A stretch of DNA of 64,000 nucleotides from Prorocentrum cordatum. Its lineage: Eukaryota; Sar; Dinophyceae; Prorocentrales; Prorocentraceae. How positions within the stretch are numbered: position 1 is the first letter of the stretch; each line of letters begins with the position of its first letter. Below the pieces are notes generated by a model that was not told where the DNA came from, did no database searches, and worked only from the letters and a program-made list of their open reading frames with translations. The position numbers and the translations under genes are program-made. The stretch covers positions 132,001-196,000 of the forward strand of contig CAUYUJ010016138.1 in the NCBI GenBank assembly GCA_963575745.1, given 5' to 3'. Positions 1 to 9,459 of the stretch are shown in pieces.

Positions 1-275
1 GGGGACGCATGCGAACACCGCCATTGGGGTCTTCGGTGGAGCTCCGTATGGGGGTCACGCAACGTGTGAGGGTTGTGCCGAACTGGGTGGCGGGGACGCG
101 TGCGAACACCGTCATTGGGGTCTTCGGTGGAGCTCCCTATGGGGGCCACGAAACGTGTGAGGGGTGTGCCGAAATGGGTGGCGGGGACGCATGCGAACAC
201 CAACACTGGGGTCTTCGGTGGAGCTCCCCATGGGGCCACGAAACGTGTAAGGGGCGTGCCGACATCGGTGACGAT
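1..275 (-). repeat. Satellite array A (about 3 units of the 90-bp family), cut by window edge
   Basis: Three units with a 91-bp period; GGGGACGC recurs at 1, 92 and 183. Read on the minus strand they are the same family as the arrays at 3462, 12764, 29738 and 37903: a GGAGCTCC core followed by ACCGAAG, a GCATGCG segment, then TTCGGCACACC and CACACGTTTCGTGG. The array runs off the left edge, so its tail module is not visible. Open frames here are by-products of the repeat. Confidence 0.85.
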
Positions 276-295
276 GATGAGAGGAAGGAGGAGGG

Positions 296-381
296 ATAAG
301 GGCGAGGAGGAGGAGGAGGAGGAGGAGTGAGTGACTCGGGGCGCTGTCTCAACGAGGACCCAACACCACAGGATGGTTGGG
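296..381 (-). repeat. Head module and GGA tract of satellite array A
   Basis: On the minus strand this reads CCCAAC, CATCCTGTGGT, GTTGGG, a GTCCTCG segment, GACAGCGCCCCG, then a pyrimidine tract (seen here as GGA repeats at 303-328) leading into the satellite units. The same head precedes arrays B (3336), C (12604) and F (37689), so it belongs to the repeat element and not to its insertion site. CCCAAC/GTTGGG can pair as a short hairpin. Confidence 0.75.
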
Positions 382-581
382 AATCACGATTGTCCATGAT
401 ATTAGCCAGGCCAGCATCAGGAAGAAGGGGAAGGGCGGGGCAGGAATGATAATTCGAAGGATTCGAAGGACGATTACTCGAAGCACTCCCACATGCACGA
501 CATGGCCGGGTCTCTGGGCGGTACTTGGTAGACGTATTCCACCCGTTAGACAACGTTATGATATATGCGGCGGCACTTAAT

Positions 582-1028
582 TCAGGGAGACGACGAGCAG
601 CATTCCGAATTCGGAGCAGTGGAAGGTGTACATCCTGGGTCGTGATCGGGCTCCATTTCAGAAACGTCTTCTGGAACGTGTCCAGAGCAGAAATGGTGTC
701 CACACTCTTGGAAGTGCGGCATCCATCTATCAGTAGGCACCTGAGGAATAGCATACATAATATCACTAACACGCTGTAAGTGGTAGAGCACAGAGGAACG
801 ATAATAGTTGCCATATTTCAAAGTCGGACTCAACTCGGCCTCGTCATCGAGGTCTTCCAGCAAGAACTGGGCACGATAGAGTGCTCCAGACCGTTGTGCA
901 ACATGCAAGGCAGCAGCACGAGCATAGGGTATCAGAGAGCTAACAGACAGCTGGTTGCCAGAGTCGGAGAAGTGGAACAACATTGGGGTGGACACATCGC
1001 ATTCCTGAGCCCAGCTGTCAAGAGCTAG
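582..1028 (-). CDS. Hypothetical protein exon (unidentified)
   Basis: An open minus-strand frame ends at TGA (582-584) and can be read upstream to about 1028 without a stop. The translation has mixed, protein-like composition, unlike the repeat-derived frames nearby. It includes WAQECDV, an acidic LLEDLDDEAEL stretch, YGNYYRSSVLYHL, and a Cys/His-rich end (MPHFQECGHHFCSGH). The C-x3-H-H-x-C-x2-H cluster could bind metal, but I do not recognise the family. No start codon is favoured; an upstream exon joined near 1029 is possible. It may be an exon of a larger gene or a decayed fragment. Confidence 0.35.
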   Translation of the reverse strand, partial: LALDSWAQECDVSTPMLFHFSDSGNQLSVSSLIPYARAAALHVAQRSGALYRAQFLLEDLDDEAELSPTLKYGNYYRSSVLYHLQRVSDIMYAIPQVPTDRWMPHFQECGHHFCSGHVPEDVSEMEPDHDPGCTPSTAPNSECCSSSP

Positions 1029-1970
1029 TCGGCGTTATTTCCGATGTCCGTGCGAAGGGTGCGTTGATACGGGCGCGACGCCGCATGCGTCCGCGCCAGT
1101 GGGGCCCATGGGCGGCTCCCTGCAAGGGGAAGCGAAACGTGCGAGAGGTGTGCCGGCAGTTGGCGTGGGACGGCATGTGCCGTCGGAGCATCTGGCCGGA
1201 GGCGGGGCGCTCCCTACGGGGTGGGACACGGAGCGTGTGAGGGGTGTGGCGAAGTCGGCTGCGGGCGGCGCGCGAAACAACGCCCACGACGAACCGCCGC
1301 CCCCGCGCTGCGTTTTGATTTCCTGCCTGTCTTGAACAGGAACCGCTGTCGGTGTCGCCGCGTTTTTTTTTGGGGGGGGGGGTCGGTGGGCGTCGTGCCA
1401 ATTCTTCCCGTACCCATCTCGGGCGTGCCAACCCGTCAATAGGCCCGTCCCGGGGTTCGATCCGAATGACGCGCAGACAAACATGTGTGCAAGCAGGCGT
1501 GCAGGTGCCTGCAGCGTGGAGAGAGAACTCAAGGCCCAGCAGCGTCAGTTTCCTCAGGCTATGTACTCGCCTTGGTGTATATGAGTTGTTTGTTGCCCGA
1601 GGGGGCTCAAGGCTAGGGGCGTGGCGCCGTCATGAGCAAGGGGCCGTGTGTCCCCAGGAGTGGCATGCCAGGGCAAAGGGGTCGGTGATTGCTGGAAGAC
1701 GTCCCAAAGGATGGGTTCGATTTTACTACACAGCCTCGGGGAGTCTCCTCGATACTGTCGGTTCTGAGATAGGTTTGGGCGTCTAACTTTTGAATGACGG
1801 GTTCGAGGATCGTTCAAAACGTGTGGTATATCGACGTCTTGTGGAGGTTATGAGACTCGTGTCGTCGAGAATTCAAGTGCCTCGGCTCGATCATGTGCAA
1901 TGTTGAGTGCCAAAAGCTTGGGGTAAAACAAGTCTTGCTAGCCGTGTTGGCAGCCATCTCCATGGCATGC
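1029..1970. other. Non-coding stretch with degenerate satellite remnants
   Basis: About 1070-1260 contains two degraded minus-strand units of the 90-bp satellite (GCATGCG, then GTGTGCCGG/GTGTGGCG and an altered GGAGC core). At 1364-1381 there is a T run followed by a G run. I see no supported gene in the rest. Confidence 0.5.
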
Positions 1971-3330
1971 CATTACATATGGTAACCACTTGAAATGCTT
2001 TGACCGTGTCCAGCCCTCCCGCTCCCATGTCTCGACAGCGGTTCGACGAACAGTGGGTCATGCGTTTTATCTAGCGTCGATCGCTGGACCACTAAGCCCC
2101 GTCCTCCCAGGTCACTCTTATGACAAATCCAAGGCAGTACATTACGAAAATGACAATGAAAGCAATAGCCCAGACGCTGCAATTGGTACAGAGATGTTGA
2201 CTGATGGCATCGTAGCAGGCGGAGCTTTGACTGGGGCTGGGATGGGGATGAGACAGGAGTGCCTGAGACAATTTTTGCCTCGGACTCGGCGGACGCGCGA
2301 ATCGGTCGTAGCAAGCGCTGGGCCACAGCGAAGCAGCTTGCGCAAGGAGAGCCCGAAGAGCGGAAGGAGGAGCCGGCCGCGAAGAGAGAGGCGAGCGGTC
2401 CAGACATCCGACGACGTGTTGTTCTCAATTCGCGGGCCCCAGTGGCATCGACCCCTTTCGAGGCCGTTGTTTTTTAGGCTCTGGCAGGTCTGCTTGCATG
2501 GAGGCCTGGCTTTCTCTGAGAGGGCCGCGGCGCCAGATGCATCCTCCAGACTCGCCCGATCTCAGAGATCTCCGACCTATCCCTCCCCGATTCTGTCCCT
2601 GCCCTGCTCTCGTCCCGTGGGGTCGTTTGCTCGGCGGGTCTGCTTCAGGCTTTGCTCTGGCAAGTTTGCTTGCATGGAGGGCGGGGGGGGTGGAAGGGCG
2701 GGGGGGGTGCCTGGCGACGCCCTGAAGGAACCCTGGACTTCATGTCAGTCGAACAGCATTTCCACGCCGGTTCGGCCCAGCATTGATTCGTGAGTCGGCA
2801 GACGGGTGAGGTTGGTGGGTGGGGGACGGGGGCGGGGGGAGGAGGGAGAGGGATGGGGGGTTGGGGGGAATTCCCATGCAGGCAGACTTGCTTGAACTCA
2901 ATGAAAAACACGCTCTTACTCCGCGGGCCCCGGGATCTCGATTCAGTTCCCAGGCGGCAGTTTTTTGCCTCGGGCCTATTTTTGATTGTCATGGTCCTGG
3001 CACGCCCCCCCCCCCCAGAGGCCAAAATCAGGGACAAGCCGTCGGGATTGACAAAAATCACGGTGTCTGCAGGCGGTGGGGCGGCGGCGAAGAAACGAGT
3101 GGTTGGAAAAAGCAGGGCTGCCAGATGTCAATGTGCACGCCCAGGCGTGCCCTGTCGCAGAGCCTCTGAGCGGAGGCGCAGTTTTAGCACAATCCAGGTG
3201 TTCGGTTCCAGCTGTTTCAGTGAACGCAGAGACTGGGGGCGTGCGCGGTGAAAAGGCGCCTCTCCTGGCGAAGGGCAGGTCTGCGATCAGCAGTTCTTGG
3301 GCAGTAGCATGTTGTCGCGATATTGTATGT
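1971..3330. other. Non-coding stretch with a dispersed GCTCTGGCA/CATGCAAG repeat
   Basis: No gene is supported. A short motif built from GGCTCTGGCA and GCTTGCATGG occurs at about 2478-2503 and 2651-2680, and inverted at 2872-2896 (CCCATGCAGGCAGACTTGC). A related inverted copy lies near 40487 (AACTTGCCAGAGCCTA). G-rich runs (2683-2710, 2819-2865) separate the copies. The inverted placement around 2480-2896 suggests a small foldback element, but I could not fix its ends. Confidence 0.4.
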
Positions 3331-3335
3331 TTTTT

Positions 3336-4935
3336 CCCAACCATCCTGTGGTGTTGGGTATTCGTTTTGAAGAGAGCGCCCCGCGTCCCTCACTCCTCCT
3401 CCTCCTGCCCCTCCTCCGTCCTCCCTGCGTTTCACCCACCCAGTACACCGTTTCGTGGCCCCATAGGGAGCTCCACTGAAGGCCCCAGTGCCACCGCCCG
3501 CATGCGCCACGCACACCCATTTCGGCACACCCCTCACACGTTCCGTGGCCTTGTAGGGAGCTCCACCGAAGGCCCCAGTGCCACCGCCCGCATGCGTCAC
3601 GCACACCCAGTTCGGCACACCCCTCACACGTTTCGTGGCCCTACAGGGAGCTCCACCGAAGGCCCCAGTGCCAACGCCCGCACGCGTCACGCACACCGAT
3701 TTCGGCACATCCATTACACGTTTCGCGACACCACAAGGAGCTCCACCGAAGGCCCCTGTGCCACCGCCCGCATGCGCCACGCACACCCATTTCGGCACAC
3801 CCCTCACACGTTTCGTGGCCCCTTGGGGAGCTCCACCGAAGGCCCCAGTGCCACCGCCCGCATGCGTCGCGCACATCGATTTCGGCACATCCCTCACACG
3901 TTCCGTGGCCCTGTAGGGAGCTCCACCGAAGGCCCCACTCGCACCGCCCGCATGCGTCACGCACACCGATTTCGGCTCATACCTCACACGTTTCGTGTCC
4001 CCATAGGGAGCTCCACCGAAGGCCCCTGTGCCACCGCCCGCATGCGCCACGCACACCCATTTCGGCACACCCCTCACATATTTCGTGGCCCCACAGGGAG
4101 CTCCACCGAAGGCCCCAGTGCCACCGCCCGCATGCGTCACGCACACCCATTTCGGCACACCCCTCACACGTTTCGTGGCCTTGTAGGGAGCTCCACCGAA
4201 GGCCCTAGTGCCACCGCCCGCATGCGTCACGCACACATCCCTCACACGTTTCATGGCAGTGCCACCGCCCGCATGCGCCACGCACACCCATGTCGGCACA
4301 CCCCTCACACATTTCGTGGCACCACAGGGAGCTCCACCGAAGGCCCCAGTGCCACCGCCCGCATGCGCCACGCACACCCAGTTCGGCACACCCATCACAC
4401 GTTCCGTGGCCCTATAGGGAGCTCCACCGAAGGCCCCAGTGCCACCGCCCGCATGCGTCACGCACATCGATCACCCCTCACGCGCTTCGTGGCCCCATAT
4501 GGAGCTCCACCGAAGGCCCCAGTGCCACCGCCCGCATGTTTCGTCACCCAAATTCGGCACACCCCTCACACGTTTCGTGGCCCTACAGGGAGCTCCACCG
4601 AAGTCGCCAGTGGTTGTGATCGCATGCGCCCACCGTTTCCATTTCGGCACACCCATCACACGTTTCGCGGCACCATAGGGAGCTCCACCGACGGCCCCAT
4701 TGGTTGCGTTCGCATGCGCCCATCGCACCTATGTTGGCACGCCTTTCACGCGCTTCGTGGCCCCAATTGGGAATTTCACCGACGGCCCCAGTGGGTACTT
4801 TCGCATGCGCCCACCGGACAAGTTTTGGCACACCCCTTACACGTTCCGTGGCCCTATAGGGACCTCCTCCGAATACGGTGCAAACGACGAAGGTACTCAC
4901 AACTACATGTGGTTGGGTCCTTCGCCAGGCTAATT
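3336..4935 (+). repeat. Composite satellite B: head, pyrimidine tract, about 16 units of 90 bp, tail
   Basis: The head is at 3336-3391 (CCCAAC 3336-3341, GTTGGG 3353-3358, then GCGCCCCGCGTCCC). A CTCC-rich tract runs to about 3430. Units run from about 3462 to 4870 with a 90-bp period; GGCCCCAGTG recurs at 3481, 3571 and 3661. One unit near 4240 is shortened. The tail at 4892-4935 contains CACAACTACATG, GGTTGGGTCC and GCCAGGCTAATT. Because 90 is divisible by 3, long open frames exist on both strands (632 and 416 codons); these are artefacts of the period. The last four units drift from the consensus, as is usual at array edges. Confidence 0.85.
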
Positions 4936-5096
4936 CGCTTTTGTTTTGCTGGTAAAACAATGTTATCAGAATGACGGGTCTGGGCAGTCATCCATGTTTT
5001 TTGGGTTCGTGGCTAAAGTAGGGCGGATTCTCGTTGTTGGTGTTTGTGCGGCGTGCGTTTTTTTTTGCCAAAGGAGAAGCTCTTGTTTGAGACATC

Positions 5097-5117
5097 CCGC
5101 AGCCATTTTGGCTCAAG
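5097..5117 (+). other. Relict dinoflagellate spliced leader (5' end of retroelement 1)
   Basis: The sequence reads CCGCAGCC followed by ATTTTGGCTCAAG. The conserved dinoflagellate SL core is CCGTAGCC followed by ATTTTGGCTCAAG, so this copy matches at 20 of 21 positions (one T to C). It lies about 200 bp upstream of the zinc-finger region of retroelement 1, on the same strand. It is most simply the 5' end of a trans-spliced mRNA that was reverse transcribed and inserted. It is not an SL RNA gene, because no donor GT follows the AAG. Confidence 0.75.
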
Positions 5118-5312
5118 TTCGAAACCTTGCCGCGAGGCTCCGAGCGTCCGCAGCCGTGCGGCAGGCTTGAGAGTTTTTCGGCGTGTGGACTCCTTTGTGC
5201 TGTCACGCTCCCTGCTTGAACTTCGGGCCTGGCAGGATTCGTTTCCCGACTGCCTCCTCGAGGCAAGATTACGAGCCTGCGAGGGCGCTCCTCTAGTCTC
5301 CTGAGCGGCCGC

Positions 5313-6515
5313 ATGGCCCCATCTCATGGCGGCGACGACGCTGGATATGTCCTCCCAGGCCATCGTCACCCCACCTGGTCATGCACGAGTTGTGGAAGGA
5401 ACGCGAACTGGGCTTCCAGGGTCGTGTGCAGGTGCGGCGCAAGTGCTCCCGCTGGAGTCATGCGCCGTGCTCAGGAACATGCTGTTGCTGCTCTTGTGGG
5501 TCGCCCTCCTGCCTAAGGTCCTCCTCGCCGTGTTCGGGGCCCTGGGCGCCACCCTTTGCAGCAGAAGCTTGTCGAGCTACAAAAGAAGATGGGGAAACTT
5601 GTGGCGTCTCCTGGTCAGCGTGGCGTAGCTGATTCAGTCGCGCCGCCGTCGTCAACCTCTGATGGCACGGATAAGGACAGAGCTAAGGAGAAGGATAATG
5701 AGAACAGGGAGATGGATGAATTTCGGGACAAGATCCGCCAGTTGGAGATTTCAGTGGCCAGCTGCAAGACAATTCCTGGCGAAGCGTGCAAAGAGGCTGC
5801 TGAATCTCTGCAGCGTAGTTCGGCAGCTGCACGCAAAGCCTTGGCTGAGAAGAAACCTCCGCTTACGAGACACAACGCACTTGGTCATATATTGGCGCGA
5901 GGTTCAGTTAAAAAGAGTCAACTCGAACAGTGCATTTTCGGTGAAGAAGTGCTCAAGACAAGATCGGGTCCTCGAGGGCACAGGTTGTGGCAACTGTTGA
6001 AGAGATGCGGGTACTCAGTCAATAACTGCAAAATACGACGCCTAACCCTGTGGCGGCATCGATTGAGTTGGATCCATAGTTCTTGGCAGCACACCCCAAC
6101 GAAGATGCTATCGTTAGTTCCAGCAGTTCAAAGATTTCGCTTCAGTCCTCACCGAGGGCAACAAGGCCAAACAGCAGAAGACGACGCCCGTGGCCAAGTC
6201 TCCCTTTCGTGCCTGGTGGCCATGGTTTTCAGCGCGAGGGCGCTGCAGACTCCGCCCATCAGGGCAACCGCGAGTTCCACGGTACCTCCGACATCGACGT
6301 TGGCCTCGTGGGTGAGATCATGGCGTTCAGCATCCGGCCGAACCGTGTGGCATTCCTGTTTAAATAGAAGCATTTGCTGCGCAGAATCGGCAAAGGCCGA
6401 CCGCGAGGGTATCGTCCTGCCTCGTTTTTGCGGTCTGCCTCTTTCTAGATCTGGAGCGCTTGCACCGCCCCCACCCCCCCTGCTCCGTCGCCCGACTCTT
6501 CCTCTGAACAGATGA
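5313..6515 (+). pseudogene. Retroelement 1 ORF1-like region: zinc finger and coiled coil
   Basis: The first open segment (5313-5516) encodes a W-x-C-x2-C...C-x-C pattern (WSCTSCGRN...VVCRCG), close to a RanBP2-type zinc ribbon; the last pair is one residue short of the usual C-x2-C. The second segment (5556-6000) is rich in E, K, R and Q with heptad-like spacing (MQQKLVELQKKMGKL, then MDEFRDKIRQLEISV), suggesting a coiled coil. The reading frame then changes around 6000-6080 and continues in another frame to 6367 (AAHPNEDAIVSSSSS). In known non-LTR elements the first ORF product binds the RNA and chaperones it. The split frames mean this copy is broken, or the assembly has indels. Confidence 0.6.
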
Positions 6516-7191
6516 TGAACCAGGGAATTTGCATTGAAACTTGCAATGGTAATCTGTGGGCGACGACCCTCCGAGAGCGTTTGCGTCGCGCGTCTTCGAG
6601 CATCCTGTTGGCGCAGGAGACCGGGCCCATGCAGGAGCGGGAGGGGGGGGGGTCTCGGCGGCGGGGGCCCTCGGAGAGAAAATGCTTTCCCCCCCTTCCA
6701 TCCCTGTGGAAGCCGGTCGCACCAGGGCGGGGGTGGCTGTTTTCGTTCGACCGCATCTCGGCCTCAGGTGGCCTGCGGGTGGCGTTGGCGACCTGTGCCC
6801 TGGTCGATTGATGCACGTTGCAGTTGATTTACCAGCGTGGCCACCTCTTCAGGTGATATGCGGATATCTCAAGAGCGGGGCTGGCATGTGCCAGATGAAT
6901 GTATCCCGGCTCCGCGCTGTGGGAGAGATGCTGAAAGGGGAACGCATGTTCGTTGTTGGCTGCGCTTGGAATCTCGACCCCAGTTTGGTCGAGGCCTCGG
7001 GGGTCGTTCGACGTGCTGGAGGTGCCCGGACGGTACCAAGCCAAAAAACGTGCCTCTCCCCCACTAGTTTGATTACGATAGACTATTTCCTCGCTAGCAC
7101 GTGTTCCACAAGAGCTTGCGAGAGCATTCAAGCCGATGTGGCGTGGACGCGCAGACCTCATCGTCCCGTCCCCGGCGCTCTTAAAGGCTGA
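6509..7191 (+). pseudogene. Retroelement 1 endonuclease (APE/EEP type), damaged
   Basis: The start reads NGNLWATTLRERL...ILLAQETG (6509-6620), matching the N-terminal beta strand and metal-binding Glu of exonuclease-endonuclease-phosphatase domains. After a frameshift near 6620-6700 it continues as GVAVFVRPHLGL, then VVGCAWNLDPSLVEASG, then ITIDYFLAS. The family signature at the central motif is G-D-W/F-N. Here the codons at 6958-6972 give G-C-A-W-N, so the catalytic Asp is replaced by Ala (GCT). In active elements this domain nicks the target DNA to start target-primed reverse transcription. This copy should be nuclease-dead. Confidence 0.65.
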
Positions 7192-9249
7192 CGCGGTCAA
7201 ATGCTACCAGCTTGTGTACCGTTGCCACCAGAAACTGCCCACCAGTCTACCCGTGGGACCGTCGCCTCAGCCTCGGGACTGGCGGGTCCCTCGAGCAGTG
7301 GCCGAGGCAGCTGCGGCGCCCGCTTTTCACGATCCCGTTGCTCGTGCATGGGAATTACTGACAGAGGCCTGGCGTTATTTCGCCAACGCCTTCGAGCTCG
7401 AGCCCGGGTCCTTTACCGGGGTGGAGGTCAAACAAAAGGGGTTTGAAGGGGGGGTCCCTTAAACCAAGATGGGTCCATATTTTTGGTGAGCTTAGTTGCG
7501 CTGGCGAAAGGCAACATCACCACGGTTGGATCTGACTCGCCCAACAGCTTTCCGAAAATAATGGGGCTTCCGTTGGACTCCAGGAGGCCTCCGAAGACCC
7601 GGATTTTTTTTGGACCGCGCCCAGATTAACCAGTTTGGCAGTGATGTTCAGCTGCAGGCGCAGCGGCTGCTCACCACGCCCTGCCCAGGTGAAGGGCGCA
7701 GTGCTCGCTTAGATGCTGCGGTTTCTCAGGCTCGCGCTCTGGCGAGAAGATTTCCATCGCCGGGTGCGCAGGCCGACTGGTTCGACGAGTTCCGGGAGCA
7801 TCTCGGCTCGTGGGACGAGGATCTCACGTCGGCCAAGCAGGCCATGGATAAGCAGAAAAGCGAAAGTTGGGATGAGTGGCGGGAGAAAGCCTTGCATGGG
7901 GGGGCGAGGGCCACGCGTAGCTTGACTAAACTCAAAGCAACATTGGCACCCACGGTCGTTCAGACCCACCCTGGTTGTTTCTCCAATGATCCGCAGGCCC
8001 TGTTGCGCCAGCAAAGCGATGAGCTAGCGAATTGTTGGCACGCGTCGCATGTGCCACCTAAAGTGCGTGTGCCAGGCAGGACCCACTTGCCTCGGCCCAT
8101 GGCTATCGAGGTCAGGGAGGCTTCGGCGATCTTCTACCATCTCATCTCCCCATCCCTGGATGGTATACACCCTCGTCAGTTCAGCCTGATGTCGGATCCG
8201 GCTCTGGATACTTTTGCGGCCGTAGTTCAAGCCGTCGAGAGCCTGGGCACCTTTCCCAAACAGTTGTTTGGGTTGCTTGTCCCCTTCTCGAAAAATCGAA
8301 GGGAGGGCTGAGGACCATCGTCTTGCGTGCTGGGCCCGTCCGTGTTTGGGAAAGGTTGCGCAGGCCTTGCGCGACTGATTTTAACTTCAGCTATTCCCGT
8401 AAGTATTGGGCCTTTGGACCTGAACGCATCGCAGCAGACGCTGTATGGCACCAGGCGGTGAAGGCTGAGATAGCTCATCATGGTAATAGGGCCACTGGAG
8501 GGTTCATCTGGGATGCGACGACGTACTACGAGTCCTTCGACGTTTCCCTCCTTCGACAGCGCGCGCTCTCTTCTGGCATAAACAGTGCGATTGTTAAGAC
8601 GACGTGCAACTATTTGCGCGGCCCTCGATTGCTTCGCATCGTGGCCCAGTGCGGTTCGGTCCCCCTGTGTGCTTCGTCGGGATTACCAGCGGGAGATGTA
8701 TTCAATGCTCTATAGGCGAGAGGTTGCAGCATCGGGGCGTTCGATCCTTCTGTTGATGAGCATCCTGACGTTTGGTTGTCGTCCTACGTTGACGACGACA
8801 GCGTCACCAGTGACGGAACCGAGCAGCAGTTGTTAGGGTCGCGAGAGCTGCGGCGGCCCTCTACAACATTTTCTGCGGAGAGCTCACGGTTGATGTCCTT
8901 CCAACCTAACAAGATTTGCGCGTTTGCTAGCAGCCAGAGCGCGGCCAATACGTTATCCAATATTTTGGGGAAAATGGAGGGACATGTTCGCACTGGGACT
9001 GTTGCTTATGGGTGCGGCCTTGCTCCTGGCCGATGGAGCGGAGCCCGCCGGGCGCACTGGGGGCGCAAGCAGCGTTCTAAGGGCGCGCAGCGCCGCCGCC
9101 GAGCCATTCAGCGTTGCAGGCGAGCTCTCCCCCGACAAGAAGGCAGGATCGGCAGAATATACGCGGCTGGAGTTTTGCCAGCGGCCACGTTTGGCTCGTC
9201 GATTGCGGGGGTGGGCCACGGGAAACTTCGGGGGGCCCGTCGTGTTTAA
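7136..9249 (+). pseudogene. Retroelement 1 reverse transcriptase, split across frames
   Basis: A linker (7136-7462 and 7610-8150) precedes the RT core. The core includes SPSLDGIHPRQFSL and LFGLLVPF (finger motifs, about 8148-8290), a frame change near 8300, WDATTYYESFDVSLL (box A region, 8509-8555), SSGLPAGDVFNAL (box B, about 8674-8715), another frame change, then SSYVDDDSVTSDG with the YVDD catalytic box at 8785-8796, and LMSFQPNKICAF (box D). The catalytic aspartates of YVDD are intact. The tail near 9230 (GHGKLRGARR) resembles the end of the RT thumb in related dinoflagellate elements. RT copies the element RNA into DNA at the nicked target. Confidence 0.7.
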
Positions 9250-9459
9250 CTTAGCTACAAATCCCCCCGCCACAAAGGATGCCCCTTCCATGCCAAACTC
9301 GCCGTCCTTTGAGACCGCATGTGGCGTCCTGCTCTAGCGCCTATGCTGGAGTGGGCCATCACCAGCCCGTCCACCTCATTTCACTCTGCGCAGGATTTGT
9401 AGAATCTGGCGCGAGGTTCCGCTTGATAATAGCACCATTTGGAGTAATTCTAGAGGCCC

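Noticed and set aside
1-4935. CRISPR array
   Set aside because: Units are contiguous 89-91-bp repeats with no unique spacers, no cas genes, and a eukaryotic context.
3076-4974. 632-codon plus frame and 416-codon minus frame as real proteins
   Set aside because: Both follow from a 90-bp satellite period that keeps frames open on both strands; the peptide repeats are 30-residue translations of the unit.
5097-5117. A functional SL RNA gene
   Set aside because: No GT donor or Sm-like downstream region follows the AAG; the context is the start of a retroelement.
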